DNA of 64,000 nt from Lentzea tibetensis (GTDB taxonomy: Bacteria > Actinomycetota > Actinomycetes > Mycobacteriales > Pseudonocardiaceae): NCBI RefSeq assembly GCF_007845675.1, contig NZ_VOBR01000029.1, positions 1 through 64,000 of the forward strand. Reading direction: 5' to 3'. Positions 46,680-55,391 of the stretch are shown piece by piece. The notes beneath the pieces are model-generated. The model saw only the letters and a program-made list of their open reading frames with translations. It had not been told where the DNA came from and made no database searches. A program made the position numbers and the translations under genes. Numbering within the stretch: position 1 is the stretch's first letter; the number at the start of each line of letters is the position of its first letter.

Positions 46680-49292
46680 GTGGACAACCGTTTCTTCGCC
46701 ATTCACGACAGTTCTGGTGTGCTGCGGGCCGTGGGCCGGATGTGGCAGGGCGCCGACGAGGCCTACACCGACGGCCTGTACTGGGAGACCTGCGACCAGA
46801 TCGGCACGCCGCCGGGGCAGCGGTTCAGCTGGCGCGGCTGGACGGACCTGGTTCTCGAGGAGCTCCCCGACGAGCAGGCCGCCGACGCCCTGCTGTTCAT
46901 CATCACGGCGCGGGGCCGCGAGATCGCGCACGCCTCCGACGACCTGGAGCGGTACGCGATCTTCCGCGCCGCCGAAGCACATCCCTTCTTGCTGGACAAC
47001 GCGTACACGTTGATCCGCAGGGCGCTCCCGGACGGCCCCGAGGAGGAACTCGCTCGGGACGGGCAGTGGCGGCCGGCGAACCGGCTGGACGAGATCCGGG
47101 ACGGCGACGGACACCCCGACGTGTGCCTGCGGCTCGCCGAGCGGGAGATGGACTGGCACGAGGAGCGGCTCATCGCGCCCCGGTACACCCTCGTCCGCGA
47201 CGGGGCGGGGCAGCCGCTCGCGGTGGTCCGCGAGGTCGGGGGCGCCGAGGAGGCGTACACCCGCGACCTCGCGTGGGCGCCGTCGCACCTGCTGGACCGG
47301 CCGGATCTGACCTTCCAGCGGTTCCAGTACCCGAGACAGGGACAGGCGGAGCTGCTCGAGTTCGCGCACACCGTCCGGGACGAGAGGCAGCGAACGGAGT
47401 GGGCGGGGGAGTACGACTACTTCGCCGACCTCGTCAGCCAGTTCGCCGAGCCCGACCCGGATCTGGCGGTCAGCGTGGTCCGGCGGTCTCGGGACGGATG
47501 CGCGGAGGTGTTCTTCGCCGAAGGGGTGTGGCTGCGCACGGCGGCACCGCTGCGGATCGGCGAGCTGTTCTTCCAGTGGAGCAACCTGCCGGTCACCGCG
47601 GACGAGGCGGAACGGATCACCCGGCGGATCGCTTCCTCCGAGGAGCCGAGGTACTTCGTGGTCACCGACGACGCCGAGGAGCGGGAGAACCGGCGCTCCA
47701 CCGCGGTGGCCGTCGTCCGGCTCACGGGCACTGCCGGCGACGCGTTCACCCGTGACCTCGCCTGGCGGCCGTACGACCTGCCCGGCACGCTGGCCGACCA
47801 GCCGCGGTGGACCGTGCGCGCGGTCACCGAGGGGGCCGCCCGGCAGGAGGAGTTCTACGTCCACGACCGCGTGCGGCACGCCAGGCAGGTCGGCGAGTGG
47901 GTGGGCGAGTACGACTACTTCGCGATCTTCGACGGCACCCTGGAGGCGCTCGACCTCGACAACGCCTTCATGCTCGTCCGGCGCTCGACGCCGTCGGGCG
48001 AGGAACAGTACTCCGGGAATCGGCAATGGGGGAGCACGGACAAGCTCTACCGGCTGAGCAGCGGCAGGGACTGGACCGAGGAGAGCCTGCCGATCAGCCC
48101 GGCCGAGGCGGAGCACCTCCGGCGGAAGCTCGACGAGAGGTGGAACGGGTGGCGGCGCTACTACGCCGTCACGGCCGACGACGGTCCGCCCGCCGTGGTG
48201 ATGTTGTCGACGCCGCGGCACGCGGCTCCGAGCGAGCTCGCGTTCACCGGCGAGTTCGGGTGGAAGGTGTCCGATCTGCTGCGCCGGGCGGCGACCGTCG
48301 ACGAGATCGAGCCGGACCGGGCTGTCGAGCTCATGGGGACCTTGGTGGGGGACCACCGGTACCTGAAGCAGCAGGAGCACTACGGGGCCGGGTACGCGGT
48401 CTTCCGGCGCTGGGACGACGTGGTCGACCTCGAGTCGGCCCTGCGGCTGGTCGGACAGCCGGGACCGGGGGACGAGGTGGCCGTGCCGATCACCGCGCAC
48501 GAGTCGGAACGCCTCGCCAAGATGATCTTCCTCAGGCGGGCGGAGGAGCGTGCCGAACCGGCCGACGACCACCGCTACTTCGCTGTCTTCGACTACCGGG
48601 GCAACGTGATGGACCTCGACGCCGCGTACGCGGTGATCCGGTGTCCGGCTGAGGGAACCGAGCCGTGGGAGACGTTCGTGCGGGACGGTGAGTGGCGGAC
48701 GACGCGGGCGCCCCATCAGGTGAAGACCGTGCCGATCACCGCGGCGGACGTGGATCGGGTCACCCGCAGGATCGCGGCGACCGAGCACACCCGCTACTTC
48801 GACGTCCGGGGCGACCGGGGCCGGGTGGCGATCGTCCGGTTGACGGGAAGCGTCGAAGAAGCACTCGCTCGCGACGTGCTGGAGTGGGCACCGTCCGACC
48901 TGTTCGAGCGCGTGCGCACCGAGCCCGAGCTGGTCGCCGAGGAGTTCTCCGAGTCCAGCGGGACCATGGCCGTGTTCTACCAAACGCAGTCGGTCAGGGC
49001 GGAGAGGCAGAAGTCCGAACGGGCGGGTGACGACCGGTACTTCGCGATCTTCGCCGACCTGGCGGCCGCGCTGGACGTCGGCAACGCGCTCGTGGTCGTC
49101 CGGCGGCGCGGGGAGGCCGAGGAGAAGTTCGTCCGGCCCGGCGAGTGGGTCCCCACGGACGAGCTGTCCCGGCTGGAGGGCAAAGCGCCCTTCCAGCCGT
49201 ACCTGGCGATCAGCGCCGAGGAGGCGGAGCGGCTCACCCGTGGCGCGGGCACGTGGCGGGAGAGGGCACGGCGGTGGCTGACCCGTGGCTGA
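46680..49292 (+). CDS. Large unrecognised protein of about eleven alternating modules
   Basis: An 870-residue soluble protein of no recognised family. It is made of two module types, about 65-90 residues each, in the order B-A-B-A-B-A-B-A'-A-B-A. Type A: (Y)FAIFD, a DLDNAxxVVRR strand, a W..TD.L turn and IS.AEAERL.RRI at the end. Type B: RYxVVTDD, VAVVRLTG, EAFTRDLAW.PxDLL, then an acidic helix. The modules have diverged but keep Trp, Asp and AEAERL positions. The GTG at 46680 is chosen because GGGGGG precedes it and the layout matches the paralogue's start. Function unknown; repeat architecture suggests binding or scaffolding. Confidence 0.75.
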   Translation: MDNRFFAIHDSSGVLRAVGRMWQGADEAYTDGLYWETCDQIGTPPGQRFSWRGWTDLVLEELPDEQAADALLFIITARGREIAHASDDLERYAIFRAAEAHPFLLDNAYTLIRRALPDGPEEELARDGQWRPANRLDEIRDGDGHPDVCLRLAEREMDWHEERLIAPRYTLVRDGAGQPLAVVREVGGAEEAYTRDLAWAPSHLLDRPDLTFQRFQYPRQGQAELLEFAHTVRDERQRTEWAGEYDYFADLVSQFAEPDPDLAVSVVRRSRDGCAEVFFAEGVWLRTAAPLRIGELFFQWSNLPVTADEAERITRRIASSEEPRYFVVTDDAEERENRRSTAVAVVRLTGTAGDAFTRDLAWRPYDLPGTLADQPRWTVRAVTEGAARQEEFYVHDRVRHARQVGEWVGEYDYFAIFDGTLEALDLDNAFMLVRRSTPSGEEQYSGNRQWGSTDKLYRLSSGRDWTEESLPISPAEAEHLRRKLDERWNGWRRYYAVTADDGPPAVVMLSTPRHAAPSELAFTGEFGWKVSDLLRRAATVDEIEPDRAVELMGTLVGDHRYLKQQEHYGAGYAVFRRWDDVVDLESALRLVGQPGPGDEVAVPITAHESERLAKMIFLRRAEERAEPADDHRYFAVFDYRGNVMDLDAAYAVIRCPAEGTEPWETFVRDGEWRTTRAPHQVKTVPITAADVDRVTRRIAATEHTRYFDVRGDRGRVAIVRLTGSVEEALARDVLEWAPSDLFERVRTEPELVAEEFSESSGTMAVFYQTQSVRAERQKSERAGDDRYFAIFADLAAALDVGNALVVVRRRGEAEEKFVRPGEWVPTDELSRLEGKAPFQPYLAISAEEAERLTRGAGTWRERARRWLTRG

Positions 49293-49445
49293 GGGCACGC
49301 GACCTGCCCGGTGTGCGGGTCTACTACGTGGTCGTCCGCGGGACTGCGGCCACGGTCGACCTCGGCGAGGTCCGCACGGTGAACCGCATTCCGGCGTGCC
49401 GGCCCGAGGGTGCGGAGAGGGGATCCGGCGGAGGCGGAGCGGTAA
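49274..49445 (+). pseudogene. Decayed single module of the repeat family
   Basis: A GTG overlapping the end of the large modular gene opens a frame reading VRVYYVVVRGTAATVDLGEV, the start of a type A module. About 40 codons on, a shift of frame gives DPAEAER followed by TAA (49422-49445), matching the SPAEAERL end of the module. The middle is missing. It is best explained as a deleted, frameshifted module left by contraction of the array. Confidence 0.6.
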
Positions 49446-49485
49446 CTGAGTCGCGATCTGGTGCGGTGCGCGGCAGTATCGCTGC

Positions 49486-50655
49486 GTGACCGAGATCCGC
49501 GTGCTCGACGAGTCCCAGTACCGCGACCACCACACGTTGTTCCGCGGCACGCTGCATCACGCGGCCGCCCCCGACGAGGTGTGGGAGCACGCGCGCAACT
49601 CGTACGAACCGGGGCGCTCGCACGCCGCGTTCGACGGTGCCGAGATCGTCGGCACGGTGCAGTCGTTCGGGTCGAGCCTCGTGCTCCCCGGTGGCGCGGT
49701 CGTGCCGCACGCGGCGGTCAGCCGGGTCGGTGTGCGCGCGGACCACACGCGGCGCGGTGTGCTGAGCTCGATGATGCGCGCGCAGTTCGACGCGCTCGAC
49801 GAGCCCGCCGCGACGCTGCGCGCGTCCGAGGGCGTGATCTACGGGCGGTTCGGGTACGGCGTGGCGACGCGCGGCCGGACCGTGCGGGTCGACCGGCGGC
49901 GCGCGGCCGTGCCGGGGGAGGCGACCGGGCGGGTGCGCCTCGTCGACCGGGACACCGCGGGCAAGCTGCTGCCCGAGCTGCACGACTCCGTCGGCATGAA
50001 GCGGCCCGGTGCGATCGGCCGGTGGACGGGGTGGTGGGAGCTCAACCTGTTCGGCAACATCAAGCCGGACGACAACCTCGTCTCTGCCGTCCACAGTGGA
50101 CCGGACGGCGACGATGGTTTCGTCGTTTACAAAGTGGACCACGGCGACAAGGAGCGGGTGCTCAAGGTCTACGACCTGTGCGCCGCGTCGCCCGCCGCGT
50201 GGGCCGACCTGTGGCGCTACCTCATCGGCATCGACCTGGTCGACGAGGTCGAGGCGTGGCTGCGCCCGCTCGACGAGCCGCTGGAGTGGCTGTTCACCGA
50301 CCCGCGCGCGGTGAAGGTGACCGAGTTCGAGGACGAGACGTGGCTGCGGCTGATCGACGTGCCGTTCATGCTGGCGCAGCGCACCTACGCCGACGGTGAC
50401 CCGGTCGTCGTCGGGGTGACCGACCGGCTGATTCCCGTCAACACGGGCAGCTATCTCATCACCCCGGACGGCGCGAGCCGCACCGATCAGGCGCCCGATG
50501 TGGAGCTCAGCGTCGACCTGCTCGGCGCGCTGTACCTGGGAGACACCACTTTCCGCCAGCTCGTCACCGCGAACCGCGCCACCGGGAGCAACCCGGCCGC
50601 GGCCGATCGGCTGTTCGCGGTGTCGGAAGTTCCTTGGTGCGGCACGTACTTCTAA
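49486..50655 (+). CDS. Eis-like GNAT acetyltransferase
   Basis: A 389-residue protein with the three-part Eis layout: N-terminal GNAT domain (about 1-140; VSRVGVRADHTRRGVLSSMM is the acetyl-CoA loop), second GNAT-like domain (about 145-290) and a C-terminal sterol-carrier-protein-like domain (about 295-389). The C-terminus CGTYF provides the carboxylate that acts in catalysis in Eis. Such enzymes multi-acetylate aminoglycosides or peptides. GTG start without a clear ribosome site; CAGTAT six bases upstream may be a leaderless -10. Confidence 0.9.
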   Translation: MTEIRVLDESQYRDHHTLFRGTLHHAAAPDEVWEHARNSYEPGRSHAAFDGAEIVGTVQSFGSSLVLPGGAVVPHAAVSRVGVRADHTRRGVLSSMMRAQFDALDEPAATLRASEGVIYGRFGYGVATRGRTVRVDRRRAAVPGEATGRVRLVDRDTAGKLLPELHDSVGMKRPGAIGRWTGWWELNLFGNIKPDDNLVSAVHSGPDGDDGFVVYKVDHGDKERVLKVYDLCAASPAAWADLWRYLIGIDLVDEVEAWLRPLDEPLEWLFTDPRAVKVTEFEDETWLRLIDVPFMLAQRTYADGDPVVVGVTDRLIPVNTGSYLITPDGASRTDQAPDVELSVDLLGALYLGDTTFRQLVTANRATGSNPAAADRLFAVSEVPWCGTYF

Positions 50656-50758
50656 TCCAACAGCCACGGTCGCCGTCTCGCTTCGTCACGCAGAGCTTCC
50701 GGGCGTGAGCGCAACGTAGGGTGAAAGCAACCCCACTGCTCTCCTCACCGGAGTGACG

Positions 50759-52468
50759 ATGCTGCACGCTTTGCAAGACCTGCTGTTCGATTCGCGGTTC
50801 GACGATCTGCACCACCCGTGGGTGAAGGTGTTCTGCGGAGACGTCTTCCGGTACCGCGACGGACTGTCCCTTGTGGAGCGTGCCGAGCTCGGCTATCGGC
50901 GGGTCAGGGCGATCAACGGTGAGATCGCGTCGGCCGAGGAGCTGGCGTCCGATCCGGAGCGGTTGATCGCGCTGCACGAGTGGGCCGGCTTCGTCGACGG
51001 AACACTCGCCTCGCAGGCCAACATCCACTACAACCTGTTCCTCGGCAGCGTTCTCGACCTCGACCGCGAGCGGACCGTCGATCTCGCGCCGTTCGCCGCG
51101 CTGGAGCGGTACGGCACGATCCTGATCACCGAGACCGGCTTCGGCAACAACGCGGCGGACCTCGAGACCACCGCGACCTACCAGCACGAGACCGGCACGT
51201 TCGACCTGCACACACCGAGTCCCCGCGCGCGGAAGTTCATGCCGAACGCGGGCGCCACCGGCGGCCCGAAGTCGGGACTGGTCGCCGCACGGCTCGTGGT
51301 GCGCGGTGAGGACTGCGGTGTCTTCCTCTTCCTCGTGCCGCTCACGGGCACCCCTGGCGTCACCGTCGACCCGATGCCGGAGAAGCCGGGTTTCGCGCTG
51401 GACAACAGCATCACGTCGTTCGAGCACGTGACGTTGCCGCGGTCCGCGTTCCTCGGCGGCGACCACGGGACGCTCACCGAGGACGGCGAGTTCCGCAGCA
51501 CCATCGCCAACAGGCGCCGCCGGTTCCTGCGGTCGGTCCAGCGGGTCACGGCGGGCAAGCTGTGCCTCAGCGCCGCCGGTGCCGGCGCCATGCGCGGCGC
51601 GGTCGCCATCGCGATCCGCTACGCCCACCAGCGGCAGACGTTCGCGTCGACCGGCAAGGGCACCGTGCCGATCTTCGACTACCGCTGCAACCAGACCAGG
51701 CTCCTCGGCGCACTGGCCACCGCCTACGCGGGAACCGCACTGCTGCGCTCGGCGACCCGCCGCCTGGTCGGGCGCGGTGAGTCCGACGCGCTCGAGGTCG
51801 ACAACCTCATCTCGGTCGCGAAGGGCTGGCTCACCTGGCGGACCAGGGAAGTGCTGATCGAGTGCCGCGAACGGTGCGGCGCACAGGGCCTGCTGTCGGT
51901 CAACCGGATCGTCGACGCGCTGCTGCCCACCGAGGGCGCGATCACCGCGGAGGGCGACAACCTCGTCATCTGGTCCAAGGCGGGCGCGGACATGCTGATC
52001 GGCCGCGGCTACCGCCCACCGACGGTGGACACCGCCGTGATCTCGTTGCAGGACAACGACTCCCTGCTCGCACTGCTGATGTGGCACGAGCGCTACCGCC
52101 ACCGGTTCGCCCGCACCCGGCTTCGCAGACCCGCGTCGAACCGGTGGAACAACGCCGTCAACCCGGCGCTCGACCTCGTCGACGCCCACGCCACCCGGCT
52201 CGCCGCGCAGTCGCTGCTCACCGCCGCTCGTGGGACTACCGGTACTGCGCGCGCGGCGCTGGACCTGACCTTCCGGCTGTTCGCGTTGCAGCGCCTCGCC
52301 CCGCACACCGGTGTGCTGCTCGCGGAGGGACACCTCACCGCCGACCAGGTCCGCGGCCTGGCCGCGGAGATCGACGCCGTCGCGGAGCAACTGGCCCCGC
52401 ACGCGCTCACGATGGTCGACGCGTTCGCGATCCCCGACGACCTGCTGCAGGCGCCGATCGCCGGGTAG
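50759..52468 (+). CDS. Acyl-CoA oxidase/dehydrogenase-family flavoprotein
   Basis: A 569-residue FAD enzyme of the acyl-CoA oxidase branch. TETGFGNNAADLETTATYQH is the FAD/substrate loop, GATGGPKSGLVAARLVV the middle beta-domain, and RCGAQGLLSVNRIVDAL then ITAEGDN carries the catalytic Glu at the oxidase position. Its length fits acyl-CoA oxidases rather than ~380-residue dehydrogenases. The ATG has GGAG five bases upstream; a GTG six bases earlier is possible. The last 51 bp, including the stop codon, are duplicated 670 bp downstream. Confidence 0.88.
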   Translation: MLHALQDLLFDSRFDDLHHPWVKVFCGDVFRYRDGLSLVERAELGYRRVRAINGEIASAEELASDPERLIALHEWAGFVDGTLASQANIHYNLFLGSVLDLDRERTVDLAPFAALERYGTILITETGFGNNAADLETTATYQHETGTFDLHTPSPRARKFMPNAGATGGPKSGLVAARLVVRGEDCGVFLFLVPLTGTPGVTVDPMPEKPGFALDNSITSFEHVTLPRSAFLGGDHGTLTEDGEFRSTIANRRRRFLRSVQRVTAGKLCLSAAGAGAMRGAVAIAIRYAHQRQTFASTGKGTVPIFDYRCNQTRLLGALATAYAGTALLRSATRRLVGRGESDALEVDNLISVAKGWLTWRTREVLIECRERCGAQGLLSVNRIVDALLPTEGAITAEGDNLVIWSKAGADMLIGRGYRPPTVDTAVISLQDNDSLLALLMWHERYRHRFARTRLRRPASNRWNNAVNPALDLVDAHATRLAAQSLLTAARGTTGTARAALDLTFRLFALQRLAPHTGVLLAEGHLTADQVRGLAAEIDAVAEQLAPHALTMVDAFAIPDDLLQAPIAG

Positions 52469-52675
52469 CGGCTTGCTCGCGTCGAACGCGGCGGCTGGGG
52501 CCGAGCGCGCTCCAGCTTGCGGCGCGGCTGGCGTCGGAGTGCGCCAGACCCGCCTGTGGCTGACGTGGAGCTTGACCTGGCGCGGCCTGCCGGCGCGATT
52601 GCCTCCAGCTCGCCGTGGCCGGTGCCAAACGCGCCCTGCGGCTGCTGGCCCGCTTCGGTGGTGGCGCCGATCGTT

Positions 52676-52800
52676 ACCCAGCCCGCTGGTGCCGAGCGCG
52701 ACCCAGCCCGCTGGTGCCGAGCGCGACCCAGCCCGCTGGTGCCGAGCGCGACCCAGCCCGCTGGTGCCGAACGCGACCCAGCCCGCTGGTGCCGAACGCG
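52676..52800. repeat. Five tandem 25-bp repeats
   Basis: Five head-to-tail units starting ACCCAGCCCGCTGGTGCCGA. Units 1-3 are identical; units 4 and 5 differ by a single G to A. The near-identity suggests recent expansion. A related degenerate unit follows the oxidase stop at about 52491-52515. Confidence 0.95.
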
Positions 52801-53090
52801 ACCGGCCCGCTGTGCGGCTGGTGTCGGACTGCGCCGGGCCCGCCTGTGGCTGACGTGGAGCGCGGCCTGCTGGCGCCAGGTCGCGTCAAGCTCGCTGTGG
52901 CCGGTGCCTATCGCGCTCCTGCCCGCAATGCGGCTGGTGCCGCGCGATCCGGTGCACCTACTGGCGCTGGGTGCTATCTCGCCGGCTCAGTGGCCGCTAC
53001 GCACGCCCCGCTCTCTGCGGGCCACTGCTGACCGCGATCAGGCCGCATCGCCGGTGGCGCCGATCGCGACCTGCCGGTACACAGGTCGGC

Positions 53091-53141
53091 GCGTTTGCGA
53101 TCCCTGACGGCCTGCTGCAGGCGCCGATCGCCGGGTAGCGG
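53091..53141 (+). pseudogene. Duplicated 3' end of the acyl-CoA oxidase gene
   Basis: 48 of 51 bases match 52421-52471, exactly 670 bp upstream. The copy still encodes FAIPDGLLQAPIAG followed by TAG, against FAIPDDLLQAPIAG in the intact gene. Similarity continues more weakly for about 35 bp beyond the stop. No gene body is attached. Confidence 0.9.
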
Positions 53142-53292
53142 TGCTCATGCCGAACGCGCGGCTGGTGCTGAGCGCGGGCGGCCTGCTGTGCGGCTGGTGC
53201 CGCGCGGCCCCGGCGCATTCCGCTGGTGCCGAGCGCGACCTGGCCCGCAGGCGCCGATCGCGACCTGGCGCGCCGGCCGGCGCTCGCGGGAC

Positions 53293-54240
53293 CTAGTGCG
53301 CCCGGCGCTCCATGGCGTTGACGAGCCGAGGCACCGAGCTACCGAGCCCCCAGCGCTGCGTGAGCTCACGCAGCCGGTCGGGATCGGCGGGCGCGGCAGG
53401 CACGGCGTCGTCGCGGTCCAGCACGACGGGCGCGTCCAGGGCGGTGCGCACCACGGTCGGCGCGACGGCCAGATAGGACTCGGCGGCGATCAGGCTGTTG
53501 CGGGCGCGGGTGGTGAGCTTGCGGTCGCGCGGGTCGGTCACGGCGGCGAGCAGTGCGTCGAGCGAGCCGAAGTCGGTGATCAGTTTCGCGGCCGTCTTCT
53601 CGCCGATGCCCGCGACGCCGGGCAGGCCGTCGGACGGGTCGCCGCGCAGCACGGACATGTCCGCGTACGCGCTGCCTGCCGACTCGACCGGCAGCGAGTA
53701 CTTCACCGCCAGCTCCTCCGGGCCCAGCACCTCGGCCTTGTTCCAGCCGCGGCCGACGTAGACGACCTTCACCGGGGTCGGCTCGAACCGCACCACCTGG
53801 AACATGTCGCGGTCACCCGTGACGACCTCGACCGGCGACACCTTCTCGCGGTGCGCGAGCGCGCCGATCACGTCGTCCGCCTCGTAGCCGTCGGCCTCGG
53901 CGGTGCAGATGCCCGCCGCGTCCAGCACGTCGAGGATGATCGGGATCTGCGGCGTCAGCGTGTCCGGCACCTCCTCGGACCCGTCGTTCGCGCCGTCGTC
54001 GACGCGGTGCGCCTTGTACGACGGCAGCGCCGCGACCCGGAACGCCGGCCGCCAGTCCGCGTCGAGGCACGCCACGAGACGGGACGCGTCCCGCTCGATG
54101 ATGACGCGCGCGATGGTGTCGACGAAGCCGCGCACCGCGTTGACGGGCGTCCCGTCGGGCGCGGTCATCGAGTCCGGCAGCGCGTAGTACGACCGGAAGT
54201 AGAGGCTCGCGGAGTCCAGCAGCACCAGAGGAGAGCTCAC
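53293..54240 (-). CDS. 5'-3' exonuclease (FEN/Pol I N-domain type, Rv2090-like)
   Basis: A 315-residue stand-alone homologue of the 5'-nuclease domain of DNA polymerase I. Metal ligands are in LVLLDSASLYFR, VACLDADWRPAFR, DGYEADDVIGALA and VVTGDRDMFQVV. The helix-hairpin-helix DNA-binding motif is GLPGVAGIGEKTAAKLI. It probably removes flaps or RNA primers in repair and replication. It stands opposite the rest of the backbone, as Rv2090 does. GTG start with TAGTTT six bases upstream, so probably leaderless. Confidence 0.93.
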   Translation of the reverse strand: MSSPLVLLDSASLYFRSYYALPDSMTAPDGTPVNAVRGFVDTIARVIIERDASRLVACLDADWRPAFRVAALPSYKAHRVDDGANDGSEEVPDTLTPQIPIILDVLDAAGICTAEADGYEADDVIGALAHREKVSPVEVVTGDRDMFQVVRFEPTPVKVVYVGRGWNKAEVLGPEELAVKYSLPVESAGSAYADMSVLRGDPSDGLPGVAGIGEKTAAKLITDFGSLDALLAAVTDPRDRKLTTRARNSLIAAESYLAVAPTVVRTALDAPVVLDRDDAVPAAPADPDRLRELTQRWGLGSSVPRLVNAMERRAH

Positions 54241-54246
54241 GACGTC

Positions 54247-54259
54247 AAACTACTAGGCT
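54247..54259. promoter_or_regulatory. Back-to-back leaderless -10 elements in a 26-bp divergent gap
   Basis: On the minus strand TAGTTT (54247-54252) is six bases before the exonuclease GTG. On the plus strand TAGGCT (54254-54259) is seven bases before the peptidase ATG. Each promoter's -35 region must lie inside or near the other gene. Confidence 0.5.
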
Positions 54260-54266
54260 CACGGCC

Positions 54267-55391
54267 ATGGCAACGATCACCGGACCCATCGACGTGTCTG
54301 CACTCAAGGCGCGACTGGAGCGCACCGCCGCGGCGACCGAGCAGGCAGGCATCGACGCCCTGCTCATCTCGCCCGGATCGGACCTCCGGTACCTGATCGG
54401 CGCCGGCGGTGAGTCGTTCGAGCGGCTCACCTGCCTCGTGCTGCCGGTCGGCGGGACCCCGGTGCTGGTCGTGCCGAAGCTGGAGCAGCCGGGTTACGCG
54501 GGCATCCCGACCGACGAGCTGGGTGTCCAGGTCGTCACGTGGGTCGACGGTGAGGACCCGTACGCGCTGGTCAGGGCCGCTCTCAAGGGCACGGGCCGGG
54601 TGGCGGTCGCGGACATGATGCCCGCGCTGCACAACGTGCGGCTGCGCGACGCGGTCGGCGGCGAGCAGACGCTGGCCGGGCCGGTGCTGCGCGAGCTGCG
54701 CATGCGCAAGGACGCCGCCGAGATCGCGGCGCTGCGCAAGGCGGGCGCGGCGATCGACCGGGTGCACGCGCGGATGGGTGAGTTCCTGCGCGCCGGGCGC
54801 ACCGAGGCCGAGGTCGCCAAGGACATCGCCGCCGCCATCGTCGAGGAGGGGCACACGGTCGCGGACTTCGTGATCGTCGGCTCCGGCCCGAACGGCGCGT
54901 CGCCGCACCACCGCGACTCCGGCCGCGTGATCGAGCCGGGCGAGGTCGTCGTGATCGACATCGGCGGCCCGGTCGCCGAGGGCTACAACTCCGACTCCAC
55001 GCGCACGTACGTGCTGGGCGAGCCGAAGCACGCGGACGTGTGGGACACCTACGCCGTGCTGCAGGCCGCGCAGCAGGCCGCGGTCGACGCCGTGAAGCCG
55101 GGAGTCACGTGCGAGGAGATCGACAACGTGGCGCGCACGGTCATCGCGGACGCCGGGTTCGGCGAGTACTTCGTGCACCGCACCGGCCACGGCATCGGGC
55201 TGGACGTGCACGAGGAGCCGTACATCGTGAGCGGCAACGCGCTGCCGCTGGAGGCGGGCATGGCGTTCAGCGTCGAGCCCGGCATCTACCTGCCCGGCCG
55301 CTGGGGCGCGCGGATCGAGGACATCGTCGTCGCGACCGAGACCGGGGTCGAGTCCTTCAACAACCGTCCACACGAGCTGGTGGTGCTTTGA
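54267..55391 (+). CDS. M24-family metallopeptidase (Xaa-Pro dipeptidase type)
   Basis: A 374-residue pita-bread-fold peptidase. The N-terminal creatinase-like domain spans about 1-135. The catalytic domain has all five metal ligands: Asp in VVIDIGG, Asp in YNSDSTRT, His in HRTGHGIGLDVHEEP, Glu in SVEPGIYL and Glu in ARIEDIVV. It hydrolyses dipeptides with C-terminal Pro, or N-terminal Xaa-Pro bonds. Position matches pepE (Rv2089c) of M. tuberculosis. Its stop overlaps the Lrp gene. Confidence 0.93.
   Translation: MATITGPIDVSALKARLERTAAATEQAGIDALLISPGSDLRYLIGAGGESFERLTCLVLPVGGTPVLVVPKLEQPGYAGIPTDELGVQVVTWVDGEDPYALVRAALKGTGRVAVADMMPALHNVRLRDAVGGEQTLAGPVLRELRMRKDAAEIAALRKAGAAIDRVHARMGEFLRAGRTEAEVAKDIAAAIVEEGHTVADFVIVGSGPNGASPHHRDSGRVIEPGEVVVIDIGGPVAEGYNSDSTRTYVLGEPKHADVWDTYAVLQAAQQAAVDAVKPGVTCEEIDNVARTVIADAGFGEYFVHRTGHGIGLDVHEEPYIVSGNALPLEAGMAFSVEPGIYLPGRWGARIEDIVVATETGVESFNNRPHELVVL

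Larger units (their letters stand above)
52471..53292. repeat. Gene-free degenerate repeat tract derived from the oxidase 3' end
   Basis: No supportable gene in 822 bp. Multiple layers of repetition are visible: five 25-bp tandem units (52676-52800); a block at about 52536-52626 repeated in diverged form at about 52825-52910 (both contain CGCCTGTGGCTGACGTGGAGC-like text); and a 51-bp near-perfect copy of the oxidase tail at 53091-53141. GCTGGTGCCGAGCGCG words recur throughout. The tract ends at the stop codon of the convergent exonuclease gene. Confidence 0.7.

Noticed and set aside
42381-49550. A ~2,390-codon open frame on the minus strand opposite helY and the modular genes
   Set aside because: It is a GC-bias shadow: the plus strand encodes recognisable helicase and modular proteins, the antisense product is low-complexity Arg/Val/Leu-rich, and no domain is visible.
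52676-52800. 25-bp repeats considered as CRISPR
   Set aside because: Units are directly head-to-tail with no spacers.
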